Positions 6,896 through 13,226 are shown, counted from the first letter of the stretch. The stretch: DNA of 13,511 bases from Actinomycetes bacterium (GCA_023458095.1 JAEXAS010000022.1:1-13511); one strand, 5' to 3'. Numbers and translations: made by a program. The notes: generated by a model not told the origin, from the letters alone.

Positions 6896-8331
6896 TCGGC
6901 TGGCTTCGTTCGATCTTGTCGGTCACCAACCGGCCGCTGCATGACCGGTTGATGGCGTTGATCTCGGTGGCGGTGGCCGGCTCGGTTGCGATCACCGGCG
7001 TGGCGGCCTATCTGATCACGACGTTCGCCATCTACGACCAACTTGATACCGAACTGCTCGCGGTGGCCGACGTCACCACCGCTTGGATCGCCGGGGACGC
7101 CGAGTCGCTGGGCGGACTGAACAGCGAAGCGCTCTCCACCGCCAATGTGACCATCATGCTGGTGCGCTCTGATGGTCGGACGATCTACCCGCCGGGCAAT
7201 GGCGTGAAGCTGGAATCCAGCGACGCCGAACTCACCATTGCGCGCACCCAGATCGGCACCTCGGCCCGCACGGGCGTGGCTGACAATGGTGAGTCCTACC
7301 GGATCGTGGCCGTGCCGCTGGCCGACCAGGGCACCTACTATGCGCTGGTGCTGGGACGTCCCTTGGGTCCCACCGACCAGATTCTGCGCATCCTGGCATT
7401 CTCCCTACTGACCTTCGGCCTGCTGGCCGTCCTGCTGGCCGGGGCGATCGGCTGGTTCATCGCCCGCTCGGGTCTGCTGCCGATTCAGCGCTTGACCGAG
7501 GCGGTCAGCCGAGTCACCGAGACCGACCAACTGGTACCGATCGAGGTGGGCGGCATGGATGAGCTCACCGACCTCACCGGCGCCTTCAACACCATGATGC
7601 GTTCGCTGCATTCGTCCCGGGAACGCCAGCGGCGGCTCATCGCCGACGCCGGCCATGAGCTGCGTACTCCGTTGACGTCACTGCGCACCAATGTCGAGTT
7701 GCTGATTGCCGATGACCGCCAAAACATGTTGCCGGAGGGCGCCCGCGGCGAGATTCTTCGCGATATCGCCGCCCAACTCGGCGAGTTCACCCAGTTGATC
7801 GGTGACCTGGTGCACCTATCGCGCGACGATCAGGTGCAGGCTCACCCCGAACCGATAGATCTGCGCGACGTGGTGAACAATGCCGTGATCCGGGCCAAGC
7901 GGCGCGGCCCCGGCCTGACCTTCGATGTGGAGACCGAGCCGCTGTATCTGGTCGGCGAACCCGACAGTCTGGAGCGCGCCATCACCAACCTGTTGGACAA
8001 CGCGGTGAAGTTCTCCCCGGCCGGTGGACGCATCACGGTGCGCCTGGTGGGTGATCGGCTTCGGATCAGTGATGAGGGGCCCGGCATTGCTGAAGCGGAC
8101 CTGCCGCATGTGTTTGATCGGTTCTACCGTTCCGATCACGCCCGTACTACGCCGGGCTCTGGGCTGGGGTTGTCGATCGTGGCTCAAACGGTGAAGGCCC
8201 ACGGCGGCTGGGTAAAGGCCGGACGGGCGGCATCAGGGGGCGCGGAGTTCACCATCCGGCTGCCCGGAAGTTCTCAGCCGCCCGAAGAGGAGGCCGAGAC
8301 CACCGGCAGCCAAGCGTCGGTGTCGAGCTGA
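6892..8331 (+). CDS. mprB: Sensor histidine kinase, MprB-like
   Basis: A 479-residue membrane sensor kinase, partner of the preceding regulator; its GTG overlaps that gene's TGA (GTGA). One membrane helix lies at about 20-45, an extracytoplasmic sensor domain at about 46-162, a second helix at about 165-188 and then HAMP to about 243. The dimerisation and phosphoacceptor H-box is DAGHELRTPL with H255. The ATPase domain shows the N box NLLDNAVKFSP (N366, N370), G1 DEGPGI and G2 GSGLGLSI. All catalytic residues are present. The tail is acidic and probably disordered. In mycobacteria mprAB is followed by the HtrA-like protease gene pepD; here the next gene is convergent and no protease follows. 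Confidence 0.93.
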   Translation: MIGWLRSILSVTNRPLHDRLMALISVAVAGSVAITGVAAYLITTFAIYDQLDTELLAVADVTTAWIAGDAESLGGLNSEALSTANVTIMLVRSDGRTIYPPGNGVKLESSDAELTIARTQIGTSARTGVADNGESYRIVAVPLADQGTYYALVLGRPLGPTDQILRILAFSLLTFGLLAVLLAGAIGWFIARSGLLPIQRLTEAVSRVTETDQLVPIEVGGMDELTDLTGAFNTMMRSLHSSRERQRRLIADAGHELRTPLTSLRTNVELLIADDRQNMLPEGARGEILRDIAAQLGEFTQLIGDLVHLSRDDQVQAHPEPIDLRDVVNNAVIRAKRRGPGLTFDVETEPLYLVGEPDSLERAITNLLDNAVKFSPAGGRITVRLVGDRLRISDEGPGIAEADLPHVFDRFYRSDHARTTPGSGLGLSIVAQTVKAHGGWVKAGRAASGGAEFTIRLPGSSQPPEEEAETTGSQASVSS

Positions 8332-8514
8332 TCGACTCTGGCCTCAGCCCCCACACACAACGTGCTGTAGCTCCATTACCCGCTCCCTTCGTCCGAGATG
8401 AGGATCCACCTTGGCACCGCGATCCACGGCTGCGAGCGGCGAGCAGCCTCGGTGAGCGGATCTGGGGTCGCCGTCAGCTACACCGGCTCGATCTCTCCAT
8501 CGGCCTCGGTGAGG
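8332..8514. other. Intergenic region between convergent genes
   Basis: I see no gene in these 183 bases. The 11-mer GCCTCGGTGAG occurs twice (8446-8456 and 8503-8513). At 8503-8515 the sequence forms a 5-bp stem with a 3-nt loop, touching the stop of the DUF3152-like gene. It may act as a weak terminator. Confidence 0.4.
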
Positions 8515-9276
8515 CTAGGGGGTTGGCCAGGGATTGGCGAGGCAGCCGGCCAGGTTGGTCTCCTGCGGCATCATCACCGGCGCCGGCTTTCCTGCCTTCG
8601 CACAGGTGGCCGGTTTGGCGCCCAGCCAGGTGCCGAAGGCGTGGTTGGTCAGGTATTGCTGCCAACTGACGGCATCGCCGTAGGTGGCCGGGGTGTTCTT
8701 CCAGGACAGTGCATCAATGACGATCTTGTTGGTCACCACACAGCTTCCGCTGACCGGGGTGCAGGACTTCGCCGCTGTCTTGGGCGACATCAGTGACACC
8801 AACACGTCTGCCTTGGCGACATCGGACACCACCGCGAACCGGACCTTTCCCGCCCCGGCCCAACTGCGCGGGTCGTTGAGGATGCCGGCGACCTGGGTGG
8901 CCACCGCGTCGGGCTTCAGGCCGGCGCTGGTCTCAACCTGGAGGGCGACGCGGGTGATGGTGCCCGTCGAGCTCACCGGGGCGATGTTGACCGCGGCCGG
9001 GGCGAAAGTACCCGAGGACTTCATCGTCGGAGTCTTCGCCGACGGGCTGGCAACCGATGGGGTTGGGGTGGGAGTAGGTGTTGGGGTCGGCGTCGGTGTG
9101 CGCGGGGTGCTGCTCGACATTCCGAAGCTGGCTGTGGGTTCGCCTTTGCGGTGCACCGGGGTCACCATGGCGTTGGCCCAGAAGGCGACCACGACGGCCA
9201 CGACCACTGCCAGCAGTGTGATGAGCACCGGTTCAGCACGCAATCGGCGTTGATCTGGTCGTCCGTCCTGGCTCAC
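8515..9276 (-). CDS. DUF3152-family protein with lost catalytic motif
   Basis: A 253-residue membrane-anchored or secreted protein. A basic N-terminus precedes a hydrophobic helix (about 17-37), then a proline-threonine hinge with TP repeats (about 57-75), then the DUF3152 domain (about 88-251). Family hallmarks remain: the Cys pair CTPVSGSC, the C-terminal APVM segment and a final GC..NPWP. Family members normally carry a zinc-metalloprotease-like HExGHxxGH motif in the NHEVGHALGHGH style. Here that stretch reads NHAFGTWLGAK, keeping only the first His (H212) and losing the Glu and later His. It is therefore probably non-enzymatic. The GTG start lies 6 nt from a TAGGCT -10 box. Confidence 0.8.
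   Translation of the reverse strand: MSQDGRPDQRRLRAEPVLITLLAVVVAVVVAFWANAMVTPVHRKGEPTASFGMSSSTPRTPTPTPTPTPTPTPSVASPSAKTPTMKSSGTFAPAAVNIAPVSSTGTITRVALQVETSAGLKPDAVATQVAGILNDPRSWAGAGKVRFAVVSDVAKADVLVSLMSPKTAAKSCTPVSGSCVVTNKIVIDALSWKNTPATYGDAVSWQQYLTNHAFGTWLGAKPATCAKAGKPAPVMMPQETNLAGCLANPWPTP
9060..9102. repeat. Degenerate GT-rich microsatellite coding TP repeats
   Basis: A GGnGT-type simple repeat encodes the threonine-proline hinge of the DUF3152-like protein on the opposite strand. Unit number is liable to vary by slippage in multiples of two codons. Confidence 0.65.
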
Positions 9277-9282
9277 CTGGTC

Positions 9283-9288
9283 AGCCTA
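9283..9288 (-). promoter_or_regulatory. Probable -10 box of the DUF3152-like gene
   Basis: On the minus strand TAGGCT (TAnnnT type) ends 6 nt before the GTG start at 9276, with no ribosome site between them. This fits leaderless transcription. Confidence 0.5.
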
Positions 9289-9333
9289 GCTGTCAGCCAT
9301 CATTCACCCGGTCCAACGCCGCGCTACAGATGC

Positions 9334-9367
9334 CACGAGGCCGGCCCCGAATGGGACCGGCCTCGTG
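9334..9367 (-). terminator. Terminator of the rpsF-ssb-rpsR-rplI operon
   Basis: Arms of 15 nt (9334-9348 and 9353-9367) enclose a 4-nt loop. The single mismatch (9345 with 9356) becomes a G-U wobble in minus-strand RNA, so the stem is complete in that direction only. This points to minus-strand use. It lies 10 bp after the rplI stop, without a U tract. Confidence 0.85.
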
Positions 9368-9377
9368 TGAGACGAAC

Positions 9378-9827
9378 TCAGGCTGCGGCGACCGCAACCT
9401 CGATGTGCGCGACCACACCAGCAGTCAGCTTGATGCCGACGGTGTGGCTGCCCACGGTCTTGATCGGCTTGGCGATCTCCACCGAGCGCTTGTCGATCGC
9501 GGGGCCACCGGCCTTCTTGACCGCCAACGCGATGTCAGCAGCAGTGACCGCACCGAACAGCTTGCCGCTGTCGGCCGAGGCCTGCGCAGGCAGCTTCACC
9601 GAGAGAGCCTCGAGCTGCTCACGCACCTGCTGGGCGTGCTCGGTGCTGCGGATCTCACGGGCGTCACGAGCGCGCTTGATGCCCTCGATCTGGGTCTCCG
9701 CACCGCGGCTCCACTTGATCGCGAAACCACGCGGCAGCAGGAAGTTGCGACCGTAGCCGTCCTTCACCTCGACGATGTCGCCGGCCACACCCAGGTGGTC
9801 AACCGGAGCAGTAAGAATCAACTTCAT
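9378..9827 (-). CDS. rplI: 50S ribosomal protein L9
   Basis: L9 (149 residues) binds domain V of 23S rRNA near the L1 stalk with its N-terminal domain and projects its C-terminal domain outward on a long helix. The N-terminal signature is clear: VAGDIVEVKDGYGRNFLLPRG at about residues 14-34, with the family's glycine and lysine pattern. A charged connecting helix (about 40-74) leads to the C-terminal domain with GKLFGAVTAADIA. Length is normal. The ATG follows AGGGGAT at short spacing. It starts 13 bp after rpsR and ends the operon. Confidence 0.97.
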   Translation of the reverse strand: MKLILTAPVDHLGVAGDIVEVKDGYGRNFLLPRGFAIKWSRGAETQIEGIKRARDAREIRSTEHAQQVREQLEALSVKLPAQASADSGKLFGAVTAADIALAVKKAGGPAIDKRSVEIAKPIKTVGSHTVGIKLTAGVVAHIEVAVAAA

Positions 9828-9840
9828 ATCAATCCCCTGC

Positions 9841-10077
9841 TCAGCGTGAGGTCGAGGCGTAGGGCAGCAGGGCGAGTTCGCGGGCGTTCTTTACCGCGAT
9901 CGCGACCTTGCGCTGTTCCTGCACCGACAGTCCGGTAACTCGGCGGGCGCGGATCTTGCCGCGCTCAGAGATGAACTTCCGCAGCGTGGCGGTGTCCTTG
10001 TAGTCGATGGTGCCGATGCGAATGGACTTCGCCGGCACGATCTTCTTCGATTTCACAGGCTTGCGCTGTGAGGCCAT
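9841..10077 (-). CDS. rpsR: 30S ribosomal protein S18, cysteine-free form
   Basis: S18 (78 residues) pairs with S6 on the platform of the small subunit. IDYKDTATLRKFISERGKIRARRVTG (residues 24-49) is the conserved core, in part the RNA-binding region, and AVKNARELALLPY closes the domain. The N-terminal segment, where zinc-binding forms have CxxC (as in CVFC of mycobacterial S18), reads KKIVPAKSI with no cysteine. The later Cys position is TGLSVQEQ. This is therefore a C-minus, zinc-independent S18. An AAGGAG site lies 8 nt before the ATG. Its upstream spacer to ssb is unusually long. Confidence 0.96.
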   Translation of the reverse strand: MASQRKPVKSKKIVPAKSIRIGTIDYKDTATLRKFISERGKIRARRVTGLSVQEQRKVAIAVKNARELALLPYASTSR

Positions 10078-10105
10078 TGTGGTGCTCTCCTTGGTTTATG
10101 AAAGC

Positions 10106-10119
10106 CCGGCTCTCGCCGG
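10106..10119 (-). repeat. Small hairpin with GNRA-type loop before rpsR
   Basis: CCGGC (10106-10110) and GCCGG (10115-10119) pair across four bases. In minus-strand RNA the loop is GAGA, a stable GNRA tetraloop. The surrounding string (ATTCCGGCGAGAGCCGG on the minus strand) resembles dispersed intergenic repeats seen in many bacterial genomes. It lies in the ssb-rpsR spacer of the transcript, upstream of the rpsR ribosome site. Confidence 0.55.
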
Positions 10120-10145
10120 AATGACATGGATATGGTGGGCGCCCC

Positions 10146-10268
10146 CTTCGACAGGCTCAGGGAGCGGGTTGGTGCTCAGGGAGCGGGTTGCTCGGTAAGC
10201 AGTCCACTCGGCAAGCGGTTTGCTTGAGGAGCGGGTTGCTCGGCGAGCGGTGTGCTCAGGGAGCGGGG
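10146..10268. repeat. Cluster of degenerate intergenic repeats between ssb and rpsR
   Basis: CTTCGACAGGCTCAG (10146-10160) is the inverse of the core found twice at 990-1059. It is followed by four imperfect copies of a unit with GCTCAGGGAGCGGG, starting near 10155, 10174, 10222 and 10254. They are joined by variants of GGTTGCTCGG. The spacing is irregular (19, 48 and 32 bp), so this is degenerate repeat decay and not an array. It accounts for most of the 196-bp spacer. Confidence 0.75.
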
Positions 10269-10273
10269 TCGGA

Positions 10274-10765
10274 TCAGAATGGCGGGGGTTCGTCACTCTG
10301 GGCGCCTGCCCAGGGATCGGCTCCGCCACGATCCTGGCTCTCCGACCGGCTCCAGTTGGAGCCTCCGCCGGAGGAACCGCCGTTGAAGTTGCCTCCGCCA
10401 CCCGCATTGCGGGTCACCTTGGCGGTTGCGTACTTCAGGGCCGGACCGATCTCGTCGACATCAACCTCGAAGACCGTGCGCTTCTCACCCTCGCGGGTTT
10501 CGTAGCTGCGGGTCTTCAGGCGTCCTTGCACGATCACGCGCATGCCCTTGGTGAGGGACTCCGCGACGTTTTCCGCAGCCTGCCGCCAGATGGAGCAGTT
10601 GAGGAACATCGCGTCCCCGTCTTTCCACTCGCCGCTGTTGCGGTCGAAGGTGCGCGGGGTGGAGGCGACGGTGAAGTTCGCCACCGGAGCCCCGGACGGG
10701 GTGAAGCGCAGTTCCGGGTCGGCAGTGAGGTTGCCGACCAGGGTGATGATGGTTTCGCCTGCCAT
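10274..10765 (-). CDS. ssb: Single-stranded DNA-binding protein
   Basis: SSB (163 residues) coats single-stranded DNA during replication, recombination and repair and recruits partner proteins through its tail. The N-terminal OB fold (about 1-112) begins GETIITLVGNLTADPELRFT and includes FLNCSIWRQAAENVAESL and KGMRVIVQGRLKTRSYE, all standard. A glycine-serine-rich linker follows (about 125-140), then the acidic C-terminal tip DEPPPF, a near-canonical partner-binding peptide. The ATG at 10765 gives the usual family N-terminus; earlier in-frame starts add unrelated residues. It is the second gene of the rpsF operon, starting 85 bp after rpsF. Confidence 0.97.
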   Translation of the reverse strand: MAGETIITLVGNLTADPELRFTPSGAPVANFTVASTPRTFDRNSGEWKDGDAMFLNCSIWRQAAENVAESLTKGMRVIVQGRLKTRSYETREGEKRTVFEVDVDEIGPALKYATAKVTRNAGGGGNFNGGSSGGGSNWSRSESQDRGGADPWAGAQSDEPPPF

Positions 10766-10810
10766 GGTTGCTGTCTTTCGATCGGACGTGAGCTGGGTAC
10801 TGCTCAAGGG

Positions 10811-10828
10811 TGTCAGTTGTCACTGACA
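10811..10828 (-). repeat. Short inverted repeat in the rpsF-ssb spacer
   Basis: TGTCAG (10811-10816) and CTGACA (10823-10828) flank six bases. It is too weak for a terminator, and the operon continues through it. It may be a processing or minor regulatory structure. Confidence 0.3.
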
Positions 10829-10850
10829 GTTGGCGATACCCGGGTGCGAA

Positions 10851-11141
10851 TCAGTGCAAATCGGGGCGGATCACTTTGGTCCGCATGATCTGCTCGTTGA
10901 GGGTGAACTGACGATCCAGCTCCTTCACCACATCCGGCGCCGAGGTCAGATTGATGACGGCGTAGATGCCTTCGGACTTCTTGCGAATGTCATAGGCCAG
11001 CCGACGGCGACCCCAAACATCGATGTTGTCCACGGTGCCACCGGCCTTGGTAAAGGCGGCCAACGGCTTTTCCAGCAGGCTGTTCACCTGGCGGTCGTCG
11101 ACGTCGGGATCAATGATCACCACGACTTCATAGGAACGCAT
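10851..11141 (-). CDS. rpsF: 30S ribosomal protein S6
   Basis: S6 (96 residues) binds S18 and 16S rRNA on the platform. The N-terminal strand MRSYEVVVIIDPDVDD, the GGTVDNIDVWGRRRLAYDI strand-turn, and EGIYAVINLTS are the ferredoxin-like family landmarks. FTLNEQIMRTKVIRPD forms the end. Length is typical. The AGGAGG/GGTGGAG purine run precedes the ATG. It is the first gene of the four-gene operon, following a leader with a stable hairpin at 11173-11193. Confidence 0.97.
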   Translation of the reverse strand: MRSYEVVVIIDPDVDDRQVNSLLEKPLAAFTKAGGTVDNIDVWGRRRLAYDIRKKSEGIYAVINLTSAPDVVKELDRQFTLNEQIMRTKVIRPDLH

Positions 11142-11172
11142 ACGCGAACTCCACCTCCTCTGGTCTTGAGCG

Positions 11173-11193
11173 GCTACGGGCGCTTCCCGTAGC
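11173..11193 (-). promoter_or_regulatory. Hairpin in the rpsF leader, candidate S6:S18 site
   Basis: Perfect 8-bp arms (11173-11180 and 11186-11193) flank a 5-nt loop, 31 bp before the rpsF start. Many bacteria carry an RNA element in the rpsF leader that binds the S6:S18 pair and represses the operon. This hairpin, with CCG directly 3' of the stem in minus-strand RNA, is a candidate for it. I cannot match the full published consensus. It could alternatively act as a terminator for the upstream secreted-protein gene. Confidence 0.4.
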
Positions 11194-11236
11194 AGGAGGG
11201 CGTATCTTCAGCCGCCTTCGGGACGGCCAACAAGCA

Positions 11237-11266
11237 AGGGTACCGGCTGTGGCGATGCGGGGCGAA
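11237..11266 (-). promoter_or_regulatory. Candidate promoter of the rpsF operon
   Basis: On the minus strand a TACCCT -10 (11237-11242) and a partial TTCGCC -35 (11261-11266) lie 18 bp apart, just outside the stop of the secreted-protein gene. Strength is uncertain, and read-through from upstream is not excluded. Confidence 0.35.
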
Positions 11267-11278
11267 TCCGCGAATGGC

Positions 11279-12196
11279 TCAGCCGCGACGCCACGTGCTC
11301 CAACGAATCCAGCCGGTTCGTTTGGAGCTGCGCACCGCAGTGCGATAGCCCGGCTTGGTCGCCACGACTTTGACGGTGATGTTCTTGCGCCAGTCGGCCC
11401 AGGTGAGCCGGTAGGTGGACCTAGCTGCTCCGGCGATGCGGTGTCCATTGCGGTACCACCGGTAGCTGAAGTGCAGCGAGCCCGGACCCCACGACCCGCG
11501 CTTGACTCGCAACTTCTTGCCGACCTTCTTCGTTCCCACAAGCTTGGGTTTGGAACTGGCGATTCGCGGCGGGTGCAGGCTGGTGAGAGTGATCCTCACC
11601 CCGACGACGACGCTGGTCGCCTTCGTGGCTGGGCGGTAGCCCGGCGCAGTAGCGACCAGAGTAAGCATGTCGCCGCGGGGAATCTGAGCGAGTAGCCGGT
11701 ATTCGCCACGGGCACTGGTTGTGACGCAGTTTGCTGAACCGGCGACGCAGACCCGCGCCTTCTTGACCGCCTCACCAGAAGTACTGGTCACAGTGCCGGA
11801 CACGGTGGGAGGCGGCTGCAACTCGATGCCTACTGAATCAGGCCAGTCGGGGCTGCCCGCATCCAACGAGGAGTATTCGCTGCTGGTGTAGTTGGGGTAC
11901 CACGTTTCCACCCACGACGAGTCATTGCTTCCTGGGCTCGCGTACACCTTGGCCGGAGATCCCACTCCACTGAGCGAATAGCCACCACCGCCATCAGTGA
12001 CATCGCAGATGCTGGTCAGCAACTCACAAACCTTCACCCCGGGCTGTGGGTTTCCCTGGAAAGTGACCGTTCCGCTGACGGTGTAGGTGCCCTCCTCGGC
12101 AACCGCAGGCTCAGCGCCGACCAGCGTCAAAGCCGCAGTCAGCAGCGCAATCAGGCCCAATAGCCCACCGCGTCGGAGCCCGCGAAAAGTCCGCAT
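11279..12196 (-). CDS. Secreted protein, two Cna-B-like domains plus WYRNG module
   Basis: A 305-residue exported protein of unknown function. The signal peptide (1-33) has a basic start, a hydrophobic core and AVA before the mature E34. Residues about 37-125 and 130-210 are carboxypeptidase-regulatory/Cna-B-like beta domains, each opening with VSGTVT. Each carries a paired-cysteine signature (CELLTSIC and CVAGSANC). Residues about 213-295 form a basic module with PKLVGTKKVGKKLRV, YRWYRNGHRIAGA and ITVKVVATKPGYR, a form repeated in many actinobacterial surface proteins. There is no sortase motif or membrane anchor. The ATG follows GGGGGG at 9 nt. It is the middle paralogue's downstream neighbour and lies upstream of rpsF. 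Confidence 0.82.
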   Translation of the reverse strand: MRTFRGLRRGGLLGLIALLTAALTLVGAEPAVAEEGTYTVSGTVTFQGNPQPGVKVCELLTSICDVTDGGGGYSLSGVGSPAKVYASPGSNDSSWVETWYPNYTSSEYSSLDAGSPDWPDSVGIELQPPPTVSGTVTSTSGEAVKKARVCVAGSANCVTTSARGEYRLLAQIPRGDMLTLVATAPGYRPATKATSVVVGVRITLTSLHPPRIASSKPKLVGTKKVGKKLRVKRGSWGPGSLHFSYRWYRNGHRIAGAARSTYRLTWADWRKNITVKVVATKPGYRTAVRSSKRTGWIRWSTWRRG

Positions 12197-12253
12197 GAGA
12201 AAGATCCCCCCGATCTTCTTCGTGCTTGTGCCGGGCCTGTTCCCCCGAACAGG
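12197..12253 (-). promoter_or_regulatory. Leader with GGGG-loop hairpin, conserved between paralogues
   Basis: In minus-strand RNA a perfect 7-bp stem (12236-12242 with 12247-12253) exposes a GGGG loop. It begins a few bases after the predicted transcription start. The leader ends in a GGGGGGATCTT ribosome-site block. The same positions are matched without gaps in the leader of the next paralogue. Confidence 0.5.
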
Positions 12254-12263
12254 CGTCCCCTTA

Positions 12264-12292
12264 AGGGTGACTCACGAGATCGAGATAGGCAA
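12264..12292 (-). promoter_or_regulatory. Candidate promoter of the first secreted-protein gene
   Basis: On the minus strand TTGCCT (12287-12292) and CACCCT (12264-12269) are 17 bp apart. The neighbouring paralogue has TTGAAT and CACTCT at the same spacing and the same distance from the ribosome-site block. This conservation makes a true promoter likely. Confidence 0.5.
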
Positions 12293-12362
12293 CCACCACT
12301 ACGAAATCCGCTATGGGGTCTCAACCCCGGCTCCACTCGATGAGGGAGCGGGGCAATACATC

Positions 12363-12379
12363 CTCGGCGTCGCGCCGAG
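12363..12379 (-). terminator. Short hairpin terminator after the second secreted gene
   Basis: CTCGGCG (12363-12369) and CGCCGAG (12373-12379) pair with a 3-nt loop, 5 bp past the stop at 12385. In RNA it is followed by a mildly U-containing stretch (GAUGUAUUG). Confidence 0.6.
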
Positions 12380-12384
12380 ACCGG

Positions 12385-13134
12385 TCACCGAACGCGCGCG
12401 GTGCGGGCGCTTCGAACGGTCAGGCTCTGATCACCGGCAGTCCCAACGACGCGAATCTCGATCCGCTTGCGCCGGTCCTTGGCCGTGAGCCGATAGGCCT
12501 TCTTGGTCGCGCCAGCGATGGGATGGCCGTTGCGGTACCACTGGTAGCGGAAGGAAACGACCGCCGGGCTCCAACGCCCCATCTTGAGGCGCAGCACCTT
12601 GCCGACTCGGGTCGTTCCTGCGATCTTCGCGCGGGCTGCCGTCAGAGGTGCGGTGTTCTTCACCGTGTCGTTGGCGTTAACGTCCCCAGTCGATGCGGAG
12701 AAGGCAACCACCGCAATATCGATTCCGGTGATCGTCCCGCCAGGCACGAGGTCGATGTACGAGGGTGCGGGGGATGGCCCGTAGTGGGTGCTCCCGAACA
12801 CTTTCGCCTGGGCGTCGTCAACCGGATAGACCGTGGGGTAGAAGACCATGCCTGGGTACATCGCCCAACCCTGGACATTGGTCAGGGTGTAACTGCCGTC
12901 TGCACCAGTGAGAACGCAGTTGTAGTCTGGGCCGCCCTCGCAAACCTTCGCGCCAACCAAGGGCACACCGACGTCGGTGGTGGACTTGGCGATCGTCACG
13001 GTGCCACTGACGGTGGAACCGGTGCCATCCTCAGCCTGGGCCGGCAGCACTGATGCTGCGCTGAGCCCCAAGGCCAAGACGGCGGTCACGGCGAGCACAC
13101 GGCCCTGCTTGACCACTTCATTGAAACGCTTCAA
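12385..13134 (-). CDS. Secreted protein, Cna-B-like domain plus WYRNG module
   Basis: A 249-residue exported protein, paralogue of the downstream gene; function unknown. The TTG start is chosen because GGGGGG lies 5 nt upstream, the signal peptide begins there (MKRFNEVVKQG), and the leader aligns with the paralogue's. A signal peptide of 34 residues ends AQA before E35. One beta domain (about 40-145) opens STVSGTVT and has the cysteine pair CEGGPDYNC. The C-terminal module (about 168-249) holds AKIAGTTRVGKVLRL, YQWYRNGHPIAGAT and a final basic strand. Earlier in-frame starts add a non-signal arginine-rich stretch. It has one fewer beta domain than its neighbour. Confidence 0.82.
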   Translation of the reverse strand: MKRFNEVVKQGRVLAVTAVLALGLSAASVLPAQAEDGTGSTVSGTVTIAKSTTDVGVPLVGAKVCEGGPDYNCVLTGADGSYTLTNVQGWAMYPGMVFYPTVYPVDDAQAKVFGSTHYGPSPAPSYIDLVPGGTITGIDIAVVAFSASTGDVNANDTVKNTAPLTAARAKIAGTTRVGKVLRLKMGRWSPAVVSFRYQWYRNGHPIAGATKKAYRLTAKDRRKRIEIRVVGTAGDQSLTVRSARTARVR

Positions 13135-13190
13135 AAGATCCCCCCGGTACTCTTTTGCGTTGCGTCGCACCCAATCCCCCGAACGGGCGC
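13135..13190 (-). promoter_or_regulatory. Leader of the second secreted gene, matching its paralogue
   Basis: This aligns without gaps to the paralogue's leader. AAGATCCCCCCG (plus-strand view) is identical, then 28 variable bases, then TCCCCCGAACnGGCG. Pairing of 13167-13172 with 13185-13190 gives a 6-bp stem (one wobble in RNA) at the same place as the paralogue's hairpin. Confidence 0.45.
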
Positions 13191-13197
13191 CTTGATA

Positions 13198-13226
13198 AGA
13201 GTGCCCGTGCCCGCGACAGAATTCAA
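13198..13226 (-). promoter_or_regulatory. Candidate promoter of the second secreted gene
   Basis: On the minus strand TTGAAT (13221-13226) and CACTCT (13198-13203) are 17 bp apart, in register with the paralogue's boxes. Both -10 boxes are CACyCT and depart from the TAnnnT norm at the first position. Confidence 0.5.

Noticed and set aside
8398..8796. Plus-strand frame in the convergent intergenic region
   Set aside because: Most of it is antisense to the DUF3152-like gene, the rest has no codon bias I can see, and there is no ribosome site.
10155..10268. CRISPR or satellite array
   Set aside because: Units are imperfect and irregularly spaced; this is decayed intergenic repeat.
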